64,000 bases of DNA from Roseovarius salinarum (lineage in GTDB: Bacteria; Pseudomonadota; Alphaproteobacteria; Rhodobacterales; Rhodobacteraceae): the NCBI RefSeq assembly GCF_002834145.1, contig NZ_PHNT01000002.1, forward strand, positions 1 through 64,000, written 5' to 3'. Both the position numbers and the translations under genes were made by a program. Of this stretch, positions 1 through 9,731 are shown in pieces. The notes beneath the pieces were generated by a model. It was given only the letters and a program-made list of their open reading frames with translations. It was not told the DNA's origin and did no database searches. How positions within the stretch are numbered: position 1 is the first letter of the stretch; every line of letters begins with the position of its first letter.

Positions 1-625
1 CGCCGGCACCGGCGGCAGCCGCTGCCGGGGCCTGTGCCGCCGGTGCCGGCGCTTCCGCCGCCGGGGCGGCGGGGGCGGCGGCCGGCTGCGCCGCCTCCAC
101 GTCGGCGCGTACGATCCGGCCGTGCGGGCCCGACCCGGTGATCCGCGCAAGGTCCAGCCCCTTCTGCGCCGCGATCCGGCGCGCCAGAGGCGAGGCGAAA
201 ATGCGGTTGCCCTTGGCGTCGGTGGGGGCCGCCGGCGCGGGGGTGTCGGGAAGATCCGCCGGTGCGTCCGCAGCATCAGGGGTGGCGGTCGGGGCGCTGT
301 CCCCCGTCTCTTCCGGCGCGGGCGCCGGGGATTGCCCGGACGTCCCCCCGGCACCGCCCGTGTCGATGTCGGAGGCGTCCTCGCCTTCCTCGAGCAGCAC
401 GGCGATGGGCGTGTTGACCTTCACCCCTTCGGTGCCCTCGTCGACAAGGATCCTGCCGACGGTGCCCTCGTCGACGGCCTCGAATTCCATCGTGGCCTTG
501 TCGGTCTCGATCTCGGCCAGCAGGTCGCCGGCGGATACGGTGTCGCCCTCCTTGACCAGCCACCTGGCCAGCGTGCCCTCCTCCATGGTGGGCGACAGGG
601 CGGGCATCAGAACTTCGGTCGGCAT
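1..625 (-). CDS. pdhC: Pyruvate dehydrogenase E2 (dihydrolipoyl acetyltransferase), C-terminus beyond window
   Basis: This is the first ~208 residues of the acetyltransferase core subunit of pyruvate dehydrogenase, which moves the acetyl group from E1 to CoA. An N-terminal lipoyl domain (about residues 1-80) carries the ETDKATME lipoylation site. A Pro/Ala-rich linker follows, then a peripheral E1/E3-binding domain with a SPLARRIA motif and GSGPHGRI. A second Ala/Pro linker runs into the left edge, so the catalytic domain with the HxxxD motif is not visible. The gene begins 14 bases after the pdhB stop and is clearly in the pdhA-pdhB-pdhC operon. The start ATG is the only one giving an intact lipoyl domain. 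Confidence 0.95.
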   Translation of the reverse strand, partial: MPTEVLMPALSPTMEEGTLARWLVKEGDTVSAGDLLAEIETDKATMEFEAVDEGTVGRILVDEGTEGVKVNTPIAVLLEEGEDASDIDTGGAGGTSGQSPAPAPEETGDSAPTATPDAADAPADLPDTPAPAAPTDAKGNRIFASPLARRIAAQKGLDLARITGSGPHGRIVRADVEAAQPAAAPAAPAAEAPAPAAQAPAAAAAGAG

Positions 626-639
626 CGCTGTCCCCCTTC

Positions 640-2034
640 TCAGCGGTAGGTCACCTGGCGCACGGCCTCGAGCACCTCGTCGGTGGAGGTCAGCGCCATC
701 TTCTCGAGGTTCGCGGCATAGGGCATCGGCACGTCCTTGCCCGTGCAGTTGATCACCGGCGCGTCGAGGTAGTCGAACGCGCGGCTCATCAGCACGGCCG
801 AGATGTGGTTTCCGATCGAGGCCACGGGCCAGCCCTCCTCGATGGTCACGCAGCGGTTGGTCTTCATCACGCTGGCGACCACGGTGTCGGTGTCCATCGG
901 GCGCAGCGTGCGCAGGTCGATCACCTCGGCCTGCACGCCGTCCTCGGCCAGTTTCTCGGCCGCCTCCATGGCGTAGGTCATGCCGATGCCGAAACTCACC
1001 AGCGTCACGTCGCCGCCCTCGCGCCAGACGCGGGCCTTGCCGAAGGGCACCGTGAAGTCGTCCATCACGGGCACCTCGAAGCTCTTGCCGTAGAGGATCT
1101 CGTTTTCCAGGAAGATCACCGGGTTGGGGTCGCGCACTGCCGACTTGAAAAGCCCCTTGTAGTCCGAGGCCGAATAGGGCTGGACGACCCGCAGGCCGGG
1201 AATGTGCGCGTACCACGCCGCATAATCCTGGCTGTGCTGGGCGCCGACGCGGGCGGCGGCGCCGTTGGGGCCGCGGAACACCATCGGGCAGCCCATCTGT
1301 CCGCCCGACATGTAGAGCGTCTTGGCGGCAGAGTTGATGATCTGGTCGATCGCCTGCATGGCGAAGTTCCAGGTCATGAATTCGACGATGGGCCGCAGCC
1401 CGCCAAAGGCCGCGCCCACGCCGATGCCGGCGAAGCCGTGCTCGGTGATCGGCGTGTCGATGATCCGCCGCGCGCCGAACTCGTCCAGCAGGCCCTGCGT
1501 GATCTTGTAGGCGCCTTCGTATTCCGCGACCTCCTCGCCCATCAGGAACACGTCGTCGTCGCGGCGCAGTTCCTCGGCGATGGCGGCGTTGAGCGCCTCG
1601 CGCACCGTCTGGTTCCGGGTTTCGGTGCCCTCGGGCCAGTCGGGGCTGCGGTCCGGGGCAGGGGCCTGCGGCGCGGCGGCCCGGGCCGGCGCGGGGGTGT
1701 CGGCCCCTTTGGCGGCCTCGGGTTCGGGTTCTGCCGACGCGGGCGCGCCGGCGCCCGATGCACCGGCGGTGTCGATGTCATCCGCGCTTTCGCCTTCCTC
1801 GAGCAGTACGGCGATGGGCGTGTTGACCTTCACCCCTTCGGTGCCCTCGGCCACGAGGATCTTGCCCAGCGTGCCCTCGTCGACGGCCTCGAACTCCATC
1901 GTGGCCTTGTCGGTCTCGATCTCGGCCAGGATGTCGCCGGCCGAGACGGTATCGCCTTCCTTGACCAGCCATTTTGCAAGCGTGCCTTCCTCCATCGTGG
2001 GCGAGAGGGCGGGCATAAGGATCTCGGTTGCCAT
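640..2034 (-). CDS. pdhB: Pyruvate dehydrogenase E1 beta subunit with N-terminal lipoyl domain
   Basis: E1-beta pairs with E1-alpha to decarboxylate pyruvate using thiamine diphosphate and to acetylate the lipoyl arm. The protein has 464 residues, about 130 more than a plain E1-beta. The excess is a lipoyl domain at residues 1-80 with the ETDKATME site, joined by an Ala/Pro linker to the transketolase-like pyrimidine domain ([28 protein letters not shown]) and the C-terminal transketolase domain. An E1-beta with its own lipoyl domain is a known alphaproteobacterial form. The lipoyl segment is almost identical to that of the adjacent E2. The gene follows pdhA by 15 bases. Confidence 0.96.
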   Translation of the reverse strand: MATEILMPALSPTMEEGTLAKWLVKEGDTVSAGDILAEIETDKATMEFEAVDEGTLGKILVAEGTEGVKVNTPIAVLLEEGESADDIDTAGASGAGAPASAEPEPEAAKGADTPAPARAAAPQAPAPDRSPDWPEGTETRNQTVREALNAAIAEELRRDDDVFLMGEEVAEYEGAYKITQGLLDEFGARRIIDTPITEHGFAGIGVGAAFGGLRPIVEFMTWNFAMQAIDQIINSAAKTLYMSGGQMGCPMVFRGPNGAAARVGAQHSQDYAAWYAHIPGLRVVQPYSASDYKGLFKSAVRDPNPVIFLENEILYGKSFEVPVMDDFTVPFGKARVWREGGDVTLVSFGIGMTYAMEAAEKLAEDGVQAEVIDLRTLRPMDTDTVVASVMKTNRCVTIEEGWPVASIGNHISAVLMSRAFDYLDAPVINCTGKDVPMPYAANLEKMALTSTDEVLEAVRQVTYR

Positions 2035-2049
2035 GGTCGTCCCTCCTGC

Positions 2050-3060
2050 TCAGGCTTTCTGCGGCGTGGTTTCGGCGTAGATGTCCGTCCACAGCTCGGC
2101 CTCGTCGGGTTCCGGGCTTTCCTTGGCGAACTCGGCGGAGGCGTTGACCACGTCCTTGATCTCCTTGTCGATGGCCTTGAGGTCCTCCTCGGTGGCGTGC
2201 TCGCCCTGCAGCAGCAGATCGCGGACGTGTTCGATCGCGTCCTTTTCCTCGCGCATCTTCTGGACCTCCTCGCGCGTGCGGTACTTCGCGGGATCCGACA
2301 TCGAGTGCCCGCGGTAGCGATACGTCTTGATCTCGAGGATGTAGGGCCCCTTGCCCGCGCGGCAGTGCTTCACGGCCTTCTGCCCCGCGTCACGCACGGC
2401 GAGGACGTCCATGCCGTCAACTGCCTCGCCGGGAATGCCGAAGGCATCGCCGCGTGTGTAGATCTCGGGCGTCGAGGTCGAGCGTTGCTGCGAGGTGCCC
2501 ATGGCGTACTGGTTGTTCTCGATCACGAAGACGACCGGAAGGTCCCAAAGGGCCGCCATGTTGAAGGTCTCGTAGACCTGGCCCTGGTTGGCCGCGCCGT
2601 CGCCGAAATACGTGAACGTGACCCGGTCGGTGCCCTTGTACTTGTCGGCGAAGGCCAGCCCGGCGCCCAGCGGCACGTTGGCACCGACGATGCCGTGGCC
2701 GCCGTAGAAATCCTTTTCCTTCGAGAACATGTGCATCGAGCCGCCCTTGCCGCGGGAATAGCCGCCCTCGCGGCCGGTCAGCTCGGCCATGACGCCGTCG
2801 GGGTTCATGCCGCAGGCCAGCATGTGGCCGTGATCGCGATAGGTGGTGATGCGCTTGTCGCCCTCCTCGGCGGTGGCCTCCAGCCCCACGACGACGGCCT
2901 CCTGCCCGATGTAGAGGTGGCAGAAGCCCCCGATCAGCCCCATGCCGTAGAGTTGCCCGGCCTTTTCCTCGAATCGCCGGATCAGCAACATGTCACGGTA
3001 ATATTGCTTTAACTCTTCGGCGGAAACATTCGGTTTCTTTGTGCTTTTTCGGGCTGCCAT
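2050..3060 (-). CDS. pdhA: Pyruvate dehydrogenase E1 alpha subunit
   Basis: The 336-residue E1-alpha binds thiamine diphosphate and, with E1-beta, catalyses the first step from pyruvate to acetyl-CoA. Visible family features are the YRDMLLIRRFEEK start, GGSMHMFS, GHGIVGAN, and the ThDP/Mg motif GDGAANQGQ followed about 28 residues later by ENNQYAMG. The phosphorylation-loop-like RYRGHSMSDP is also present. I chose the ATG at 3060 over an in-frame start 24 bases upstream because an AGGAGG box lies about 9 bases before it. It is the first gene of pdhA-pdhB-pdhC, with a perfect palindrome 27 bases upstream. Confidence 0.96.
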   Translation of the reverse strand: MAARKSTKKPNVSAEELKQYYRDMLLIRRFEEKAGQLYGMGLIGGFCHLYIGQEAVVVGLEATAEEGDKRITTYRDHGHMLACGMNPDGVMAELTGREGGYSRGKGGSMHMFSKEKDFYGGHGIVGANVPLGAGLAFADKYKGTDRVTFTYFGDGAANQGQVYETFNMAALWDLPVVFVIENNQYAMGTSQQRSTSTPEIYTRGDAFGIPGEAVDGMDVLAVRDAGQKAVKHCRAGKGPYILEIKTYRYRGHSMSDPAKYRTREEVQKMREEKDAIEHVRDLLLQGEHATEEDLKAIDKEIKDVVNASAEFAKESPEPDEAELWTDIYAETTPQKA

Positions 3061-3086
3061 GGGCCTGCGCCTCCTGCGGTCCACAA

Positions 3087-3106
3087 ATAGTTTAGTGTTA
3101 AACTAT
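3087..3106. promoter_or_regulatory. Perfect 8-4-8 palindrome upstream of pdhA, candidate operator
   Basis: ATAGTTTA, a GTGT spacer, then TAAACTAT form a perfect inverted repeat, AT-rich in a GC-rich setting, ending 27 bases before the pdhA start. Size and place fit the operator of a dimeric regulator controlling the pdh operon. No regulator gene is adjacent, so its identity is unknown. Confidence 0.55.
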
Positions 3107-3254
3107 CAGATACACCATCCGGGCCCGCGTTGCGAGGGCGAATTTCACCGTGTGTCGGCCACAGCTTTTCCGCCCGCGCCCCGGTGGACGCGGGGGAGAA
3201 CCGGAAAGTGATGCCGGGGGCAGGCCGACCCGCCCGATCCGGTCGGGGCGGCGG

Positions 3255-3470
3255 TTATTCCTCGCGGCCGTGCGCCTTGAGGCGCGCGTGCAGGCCCTGC
3301 GCGTCGGATACGCCGGCCTCGAGCGCGAAGACATAGGCGTGCGTAAGGAAGAAGCACGAGGCATCCACGTCGTTCATGCTCTCGGCCGCCTGGGTATAGA
3401 GGGCCACCAGGGCGCGGTTGTCGCCGGCGTCGTGCGCCGCGATCATGCGCGTGTCGAGATCGCGCATCAT
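3255..3470 (-). CDS. Small conserved-looking protein downstream of the Rieske oxygenase
   Basis: A 71-residue, probably cytoplasmic, mostly helical protein (MMRDLDTRMIAAHDAGDN..., then ALYTQAAESMNDVDASCFFLTHAYVFALEAG). Its start overlaps the stop of the oxygenase gene in an ATGATGA arrangement, which argues for translational coupling and for it being a real gene. I do not recognise a named family. The helix-rich layout with the AHDAGDN start looks repeat-like (TPR- or SEL1-like), but this is weak. Either of the two adjacent ATG codons may be used. Confidence 0.7.
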   Translation of the reverse strand: MMRDLDTRMIAAHDAGDNRALVALYTQAAESMNDVDASCFFLTHAYVFALEAGVSDAQGLHARLKAHGREE

Positions 3471-4627
3471 TCCGCCGCCCTCGCCTTGGCGCGGTGGGCC
3501 TCGATCTTGCTGGCCACCCAGTCGTGGAAGCAGTGCGTCGGCGTGTCCATCGCCGGCGAGAACCGCCCGCCGTCGAAATGCGCCGCGTGACGGCCGCGTT
3601 GCATGCCCTCGACGACGAAGATGTCCTCCTCGAACACGGTTTTCCACTGCTGCGTGTTGCGCATCTTCAGCCCCTCGTCGGCGTCGGGGACGGCGTAGTA
3701 GAGGTGGATGTGCTCTGCCGTCCGCTCCGGGCCGCGGGGCTCGAGGATGATCGCGAAGGCGTGGTCGCGGTGGGTGCCCAGCAGCACGTTGGGATAGACG
3801 GCGATGTATTCCGCCTGCTCGTTCCAGCTTGCGCCGACGTCCTCGAAATCGGGGAATGTCTGGCCGTTCTCGTTGGTCAGCTGGCGATACACCTTGGTGC
3901 CCTGGCCCGAGAACTCACCGGGCTGCTCGATGTGGTAGTGGTCCTCCAGCCGCGAATAGCTGTTGAGGCCCGGGTGCACCCAGGGCAGGTGGTAGCTTTC
4001 GCAGTAGTTCTCGACCGCCAGTTTCCAGTTGGTCTGCACCTCGAGCTGGAAACGGCTGTCGTGGCCGCCGTGGTAGAGCGGCAGTTCGAACTCGCGCCAG
4101 CGGTGCATGATGTCGGCCATCGCCTCCTCGAACGGGGCCGCGTCGCCCGAGACGTTGATCCACACCACGTCGCGCCAGATGTGGCTGCGCACTTCGACGA
4201 GCCCGAGTTCGTCGCGGTTGATGGCGTCGTGGGTGTTGTGGCCCGGGCCGCCGACATGGGGCGTGCTGACCAGCCGGCCGGTGGTCGAGTAGCACCACGA
4301 ATGGTACGGGCAGCGGATCGCGCCCTCGATCTTGCGCGGCTCGGTGACAAGGATCATGCCGCGGTGCCGGCAGATGTTCTGGAACACGCGCACCGTGCCC
4401 TCCCGGTCGCGGATCAGCAGCAGCGGCAGGCCCATGAACTCGATCGGCACCGCGTCGCCGGGCTCGGGGACGTCCGCCGCAACGGCAAGGCCGGCCCACT
4501 GCGAGAACAGCAGCGCGTGCTTTTCCTCTTCGTAGATCGCCTGGTCGATGTAATGGTCGTTGGGCAGCCCGTTGGCATGTTCAACAGAGCGGCGAACGTT
4601 GGACAGATCGGTGACGGGTGACGTCAT
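3467..4627 (-). CDS. Rieske-type aromatic ring-hydroxylating oxygenase, alpha subunit family
   Basis: This 386-residue oxygenase has a Rieske [2Fe-2S] domain (CRHRG ... CPYHSW, CxH-x(n)-CxxH) and a C-terminal mononuclear-iron domain with NWKLAVENYCESYHLPWVHP holding the two His ligands; the later EEDIF supplies a likely Asp ligand. It resembles the group that includes quaternary-amine demethylases such as glycine betaine and stachydrine demethylases and choline monooxygenase-like proteins. The substrate cannot be read from sequence. No reductase gene is adjacent, so electrons probably come from elsewhere. The ATG at 4627 is preferred over one 18 bases upstream because an AGGAG box lies 8 bases before it. 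Confidence 0.85.
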   Translation of the reverse strand: MTSPVTDLSNVRRSVEHANGLPNDHYIDQAIYEEEKHALLFSQWAGLAVAADVPEPGDAVPIEFMGLPLLLIRDREGTVRVFQNICRHRGMILVTEPRKIEGAIRCPYHSWCYSTTGRLVSTPHVGGPGHNTHDAINRDELGLVEVRSHIWRDVVWINVSGDAAPFEEAMADIMHRWREFELPLYHGGHDSRFQLEVQTNWKLAVENYCESYHLPWVHPGLNSYSRLEDHYHIEQPGEFSGQGTKVYRQLTNENGQTFPDFEDVGASWNEQAEYIAVYPNVLLGTHRDHAFAIILEPRGPERTAEHIHLYYAVPDADEGLKMRNTQQWKTVFEEDIFVVEGMQRGRHAAHFDGGRFSPAMDTPTHCFHDWVASKIEAHRAKARAAE

Positions 4628-4737
4628 GGCACTCTCCTGCTGCATGCGATGCTTGATGCAAAACAGGTTTGACCGGGCCGAAACCGACCGTCCGCGACCG
4701 GAGTTTCCTCAAGGCGACACGGTGACGCGGGGCGCGC

Positions 4738-5310
4738 TCACTCCGCGCCCTTGGCGCCGCGGGGCAGGGCGGCGACGCCGGTGCGCGCGATTTCCTCCAG
4801 GCCCAGCGGGCGCATCAGGTCGGCGAAGGCGTCGATCTTGTCGGGCGGGCCGGTGATCTCGAAGACGAAGCTGTCGAGCGTGCTGTCGACCACGTTGGCA
4901 CGGAAGATGTCGGCCAGCCGCAGCGCCTCGACCCGGTTGTTGCCCTCGCCGCGCACCTTCAGCAAGGCAAGCTCGCGCTCCACGCTGGGCCCTTCGACCG
5001 TCAGGTCGTGGACATCGTGGACGGGCACGATGCGGCCCAGCTGCGCCTTGATCTGTTCGATCACCTGCGGGGTGCCGGTGGTGACGATGGTGATGCGGCT
5101 GGTGTGGCCGGTGTGGTCCACCTCGGCCACGGTCAGGCTGTCGATGTTGTAGCCGCGCCCGGAAAACAGCCCGATCACGCGGGCCAGCACGCCGGGCTCG
5201 TTGTCCACCAGCACCGCCAGCGTGTGCGTTTCCTGCACGTCCGAGAACTGCGGCCGCAGGTTGTAGGCCGAGTGTCTGGACGAGCCTTTCTTGATCTGTA
5301 GAGCTGACAT
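4738..5310 (-). CDS. ilvH: Acetohydroxyacid synthase regulatory (small) subunit
   Basis: The 190-residue regulatory subunit (IlvH/IlvN) of acetohydroxyacid synthase activates the catalytic subunit and confers valine feedback inhibition in branched-chain amino acid synthesis. The N-terminal ACT domain begins with THTLAVLVDNEPGVLARVIGLFSGRGYNI, where the NEPGVL loop is the classic effector site. The C-terminal ferredoxin-like domain contains VHDVHDLT and ERELALLKV. I chose the ATG at 5310, behind GAGGAAA, over an upstream ATG that lacks a good ribosome site. It lies 89 bases after ilvI and shares its attenuator. Confidence 0.95.
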   Translation of the reverse strand: MSALQIKKGSSRHSAYNLRPQFSDVQETHTLAVLVDNEPGVLARVIGLFSGRGYNIDSLTVAEVDHTGHTSRITIVTTGTPQVIEQIKAQLGRIVPVHDVHDLTVEGPSVERELALLKVRGEGNNRVEALRLADIFRANVVDSTLDSFVFEITGPPDKIDAFADLMRPLGLEEIARTGVAALPRGAKGAE

Positions 5311-5399
5311 GTTCGTTTTCCTCGTGCCGGCGCGTGAGATCACGCACGCTACGTTCGAATTGTGGCGCCGGGTGCGTGATCCCGCGCGCCGCCGGTCAG

Positions 5400-7160
<1,761 letters not shown>

Positions 7161-7202
7161 TGCCTTGCTCCATTCATGACGTCATCCGTGTTGTCCGCGC
7201 AC

Positions 7203-7230
7203 AAAAAAGCCCCCGGTGGGCAGCGGGGGC
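7203..7230 (-). terminator. Attenuator terminator in the ilvIH leader
   Basis: On the minus strand a 7-bp GC stem (GCCCCCG / CGGGGGC, loop of 8) is followed directly by six T residues, a textbook intrinsic terminator. It sits 43 bases before the ilvI start and just after the leader peptide, so it can only act as an attenuator. Confidence 0.88.
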
Positions 7231-7272
7231 GCATGGGGTGCCGTTATGGCGTCCGTTACCGGCCCATGCGCC
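7228..7272 (-). promoter_or_regulatory. Antiterminator pairing in the ilvIH leader
   Basis: The RNA segment from 7272 to 7263 (GGCGCAUGGG) is perfectly complementary over 10 bases to 7237-7228 (CCCAUGCGCC). The second arm takes three bases of the 5' arm of the terminator stem, so the two structures exclude each other. The first arm lies just past the Leu-Val-Val-Ile-Val codons: free if a ribosome stalls there, covered if it runs to the stop codon. Confidence 0.75.
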
Positions 7273-7303
7273 AAGCGTCTACGATTACCACCAGCCGTGC
7301 CAC
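7256..7303 (-). CDS. ilv operon leader peptide (attenuation)
   Basis: A 15-residue peptide, MARLVVIVDAWRMGR, starts at GTG behind an AAGGAG box at a 7-base spacing and ends in TAA. It contains Leu-Val-Val-Ile-Val in a row, the regulatory codons for the three end products of the pathway. It lies between a good promoter and an intrinsic terminator ahead of ilvI, the layout of classic ilv attenuators. Ribosome stalling at these codons when branched-chain aminoacyl-tRNA is scarce would favour the antiterminator. Confidence 0.88.
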   Translation of the reverse strand: MARLVVIVDAWRMGR

Positions 7304-7364
7304 CGGGTGTCTCCTTCGATTGCGGCGCGCGCCGGGCCCGTACAGGGCCCGGTGCGCACGCGGG

Positions 7365-7393
7365 ACACTATGGCGGCCCCGGCGGGGCGTCAA
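7365..7393 (-). promoter_or_regulatory. Sigma-70-type promoter of the ilvIH leader
   Basis: Minus-strand TTGACG (7393-7388), a 17-base spacer, and TAGTGT (7370-7365) match the -35/-10 consensus well. The predicted transcript starts near 7358, about 55 bases before the leader peptide. Confidence 0.65.
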
Positions 7394-7649
7394 CCGGCTT
7401 TTGCTGGGAAAATGTCGCCGCGGGGCGCGTGGGCTTTTCATTTGTTGCGTGGGCGGCGTCGCTGCTTTATCCCGCCTGTCGCGACGGCAAGGCGGCAAAG
7501 GGGTTAAAAATTCTTGCCACATGTTGCGATTTGCGCCGAACTTGGTAGTTGCATTGCAGGGTCGGCACGCTACGCTCGGCCCACCTGAAACGATCCGCGG
7601 GTAGGGGAGGCTCTGCCCGCAACAACAGCAGACTGGGAGGTTGAAGATA

Positions 7650-8735
7650 ATGGATCGTCGTTCTTTCCTAACGAAATCCGCACTGGGCGGCACGGCCGCC
7701 GCTGCCGGCACGCTGGCCGCGCCGGCCTACGCGCAGGGCAAGCGCACGCTGACCATGGTCACGACGTGGGGCCGCGGTCTGGCGGGCGTGCATGATGCCG
7801 CCCAGCGCGTGGCCGACAGCATCACCGCCATGACCGACGGCCAGCTGACCGTCGAGCTCAAGGCGGCGGGCGAACTTGTCGGCGCGTTCGAGGTGTTCGA
7901 CGCCGTCACCGCCGGCCAGGCGGACATGTACCACGGCGCCGACTACTACTTCACCGGCCAGCACCCGGCCTACCAGTACTTCACCTGTGCACCGTTCGGC
8001 ACCACGGCGCAGGAACTCGTGAACTGGTATTACCACGACGGCGGCATGGAACTGCACGACGAGCTGGGCAAGATCTTCGGCCTGAAATCGTTCCTCGCCG
8101 GCAACACCGGCGCGCAGGCCGGCGGCTGGTACGCAGAGGAGATCACGAGCCCCGAGGACTTCAACGGCCTCAAGTTCCGCATGCCGGGCCTGGGCGGCAA
8201 GGCGCTTGGCAAGCTGGGCGCCAGCGTCCAGAATATTCCCGGCGCAGAAGTTTACCAGGCGCTGGCCAGCGGCGCGATCGACGGCACGGAATGGATCGGC
8301 CCCTGGGCCGACGAGAAGGCCGGTTTCCAGGAGATCACGAAGATCTACTACGCCGCCGGGTTCCACGAGCCGGGTGCGGGCCTGTCGGTGGCCACCAACC
8401 GCGCGGTCTTCGAGGATCTGTCGCCGGCGCACCAGAAGGTGATCGAAATCGCCTGCGCGGAAGCGCACCAGTGGAACCTCGGCCAGTTCCTGATGAACAA
8501 CGGTGCCGCGCTCGATCGGCTGCAGGCCGGTGGCGTACAGGTCAAGGAATTCCCCGAAAGCGTCTGGGATGCCTTCGGCAAGGCCTCGATCGAGACGCTC
8601 GACGAGTTCATGGACGATCCGCTGTTTGCCGAGATCCGCAAGAGCGCCGAGGCATCGATGGCCAAGTCCTCGGGCTGGATCGATCGCTCCGAGGGCACCT
8701 ACCGCGAGCAGCGCGACCGCGTGCTGGGTATCTGA
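7650..8735 (+). CDS. TRAP transporter solute-binding protein (TakP/FcbT1-like)
   Basis: The periplasmic binding protein of a tripartite ATP-independent transporter, 361 residues. The N-terminus MDRRSFLTKSALGG with an Ala-rich stretch ending APAYAQ is a twin-arginine (Tat) signal peptide. DctP-family features include the ligand-carboxylate region GLKFRMPGLGGKALGKLG and EVYQALASGAIDGTEWIGPW. The second resembles the 2-oxoacid binder TakP and the FcbT1 group, so an organic acid is the likely ligand. I chose the ATG at 7650, nine bases after GGAGG, over an in-frame TTG at 7641. It is the first gene of a dctPQM operon, followed by a strong hairpin. Confidence 0.9.
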   Translation: MDRRSFLTKSALGGTAAAAGTLAAPAYAQGKRTLTMVTTWGRGLAGVHDAAQRVADSITAMTDGQLTVELKAAGELVGAFEVFDAVTAGQADMYHGADYYFTGQHPAYQYFTCAPFGTTAQELVNWYYHDGGMELHDELGKIFGLKSFLAGNTGAQAGGWYAEEITSPEDFNGLKFRMPGLGGKALGKLGASVQNIPGAEVYQALASGAIDGTEWIGPWADEKAGFQEITKIYYAAGFHEPGAGLSVATNRAVFEDLSPAHQKVIEIACAEAHQWNLGQFLMNNGAALDRLQAGGVQVKEFPESVWDAFGKASIETLDEFMDDPLFAEIRKSAEASMAKSSGWIDRSEGTYREQRDRVLGI

Positions 8736-8759
8736 TATCGGGTCAACGGCCCGAAACGG

Positions 8760-8781
8760 CGGGCCCCGGTCGCGGGGCCCG
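8760..8781 (+). promoter_or_regulatory. Intercistronic hairpin between TRAP binding protein and permease genes
   Basis: CGGGCCCC and GGGGCCCG form an 8-bp perfect stem with a 6-base loop and no T-run. In transporter operons such a hairpin usually protects or partly terminates the message so that binding protein is made in excess of permease. That role is inferred from position. Confidence 0.55.
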
Positions 8782-8826
8782 TCCATCATCCGGCCGTGGG
8801 TGCGCCATCTACCGTAGGGGGGTGTG

Positions 8827-9717
8827 ATGCTGGACGCCATCGTCTGGTTCTTCAAGAACATCGGCCTTGCCTTTTACCACTTCGGCTACGCGGTGACGCA
8901 TCCGCAGCTCTGGCTCGACTGGTCGGACAAGGAAGCGGTGATGCGCTTCGTCTACTTCGGCGGATCGAGCGAATTCTTCTTCGTGGTGTTCACGGCCTTC
9001 CTCGTGCTCACCGGCGTCGGCCTTTGGCGCAACAGCGTGATGTGGGGCGCGGTGCGCGTGCTCGAGGGTTTTGCCAACACCGTGGGCCGCACGATCGCCT
9101 GGGCGGGCCTTATAATGGTGGTCCAGCAGATCATCATCGTGTTCATCCAGCGCATTTTCGCGCGCCCCGACATCGTACTGGGATTCGGCATTCCGCTGGA
9201 ATACGACATCAGCTGGTATGCCGAGGAACTGAAACTCTACAACGCCGCCATTGTTGCACTGTGTTGCACCTACACCTTCGTGCAGGGCGGGCACGTGCGC
9301 GTTGACCTCGTCTATTCCGCCGTGCGCTTTCGCACGAAGAGGGTGATCGACATGCTCGGGTCGCTGCTGTTCATGATGCCGGCCGCGGTGCTGATATGGT
9401 TGTACGGCTGGTTCTTCCTTTGGCGCCACCTGATCGTGCCTAAGCCATCGGCCTCGGACACGCTGGAGAGGCTGCTGCTCAAGTCCCGCGCGATGCGCTG
9501 GAACGTCGAGACGATCGGGTTCTCGCCCAACGGGTTCAACGGCTATTTCCTGTTCAAGGTTCTGCTTGTGGCCTTTGCCGGGATGATCTTCGTGCACGCC
9601 GTCGCGTTCTTCTACCGCTCCTACCTCGAATGGAAGGAGGGCGAGGCCAGCGCCAACAAGTATCTCGACAAGGACAGCCTCGGCGCGGGCGAAGACGCCT
9701 ATGAAGGCACACATTAA
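8827..9717 (+). CDS. TRAP transporter small permease subunit (DctQ family)
   Basis: The small membrane subunit of the TRAP carrier, 296 residues, with hydrophobic segments near residues 41-60, 85-110, 140-160, 180-200 and 235-260. It is longer than a minimal DctQ (about 160-200), as seen in the mannitol/chloroaromatic-type TRAP group. The QGGHVRVDLVY signature of DctQ is present around residue 156. A GTG codon directly precedes the chosen ATG, and a run of six G residues supplies the ribosome site. The gene ends 14 bases before the large permease gene. Confidence 0.88.
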   Translation: MLDAIVWFFKNIGLAFYHFGYAVTHPQLWLDWSDKEAVMRFVYFGGSSEFFFVVFTAFLVLTGVGLWRNSVMWGAVRVLEGFANTVGRTIAWAGLIMVVQQIIIVFIQRIFARPDIVLGFGIPLEYDISWYAEELKLYNAAIVALCCTYTFVQGGHVRVDLVYSAVRFRTKRVIDMLGSLLFMMPAAVLIWLYGWFFLWRHLIVPKPSASDTLERLLLKSRAMRWNVETIGFSPNGFNGYFLFKVLLVAFAGMIFVHAVAFFYRSYLEWKEGEASANKYLDKDSLGAGEDAYEGTH

Positions 9718-9731
9718 CGGGGCAGGGGACA

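Noticed and set aside
805..3012. Very long open frame on the plus strand, antisense to pdhB/pdhA
   Set aside because: High GC removes stop codons from the antisense frame; the pdhA/pdhB proteins on the other strand are unmistakable and the antisense translation is His/Gly/Arg-rich with no family match.
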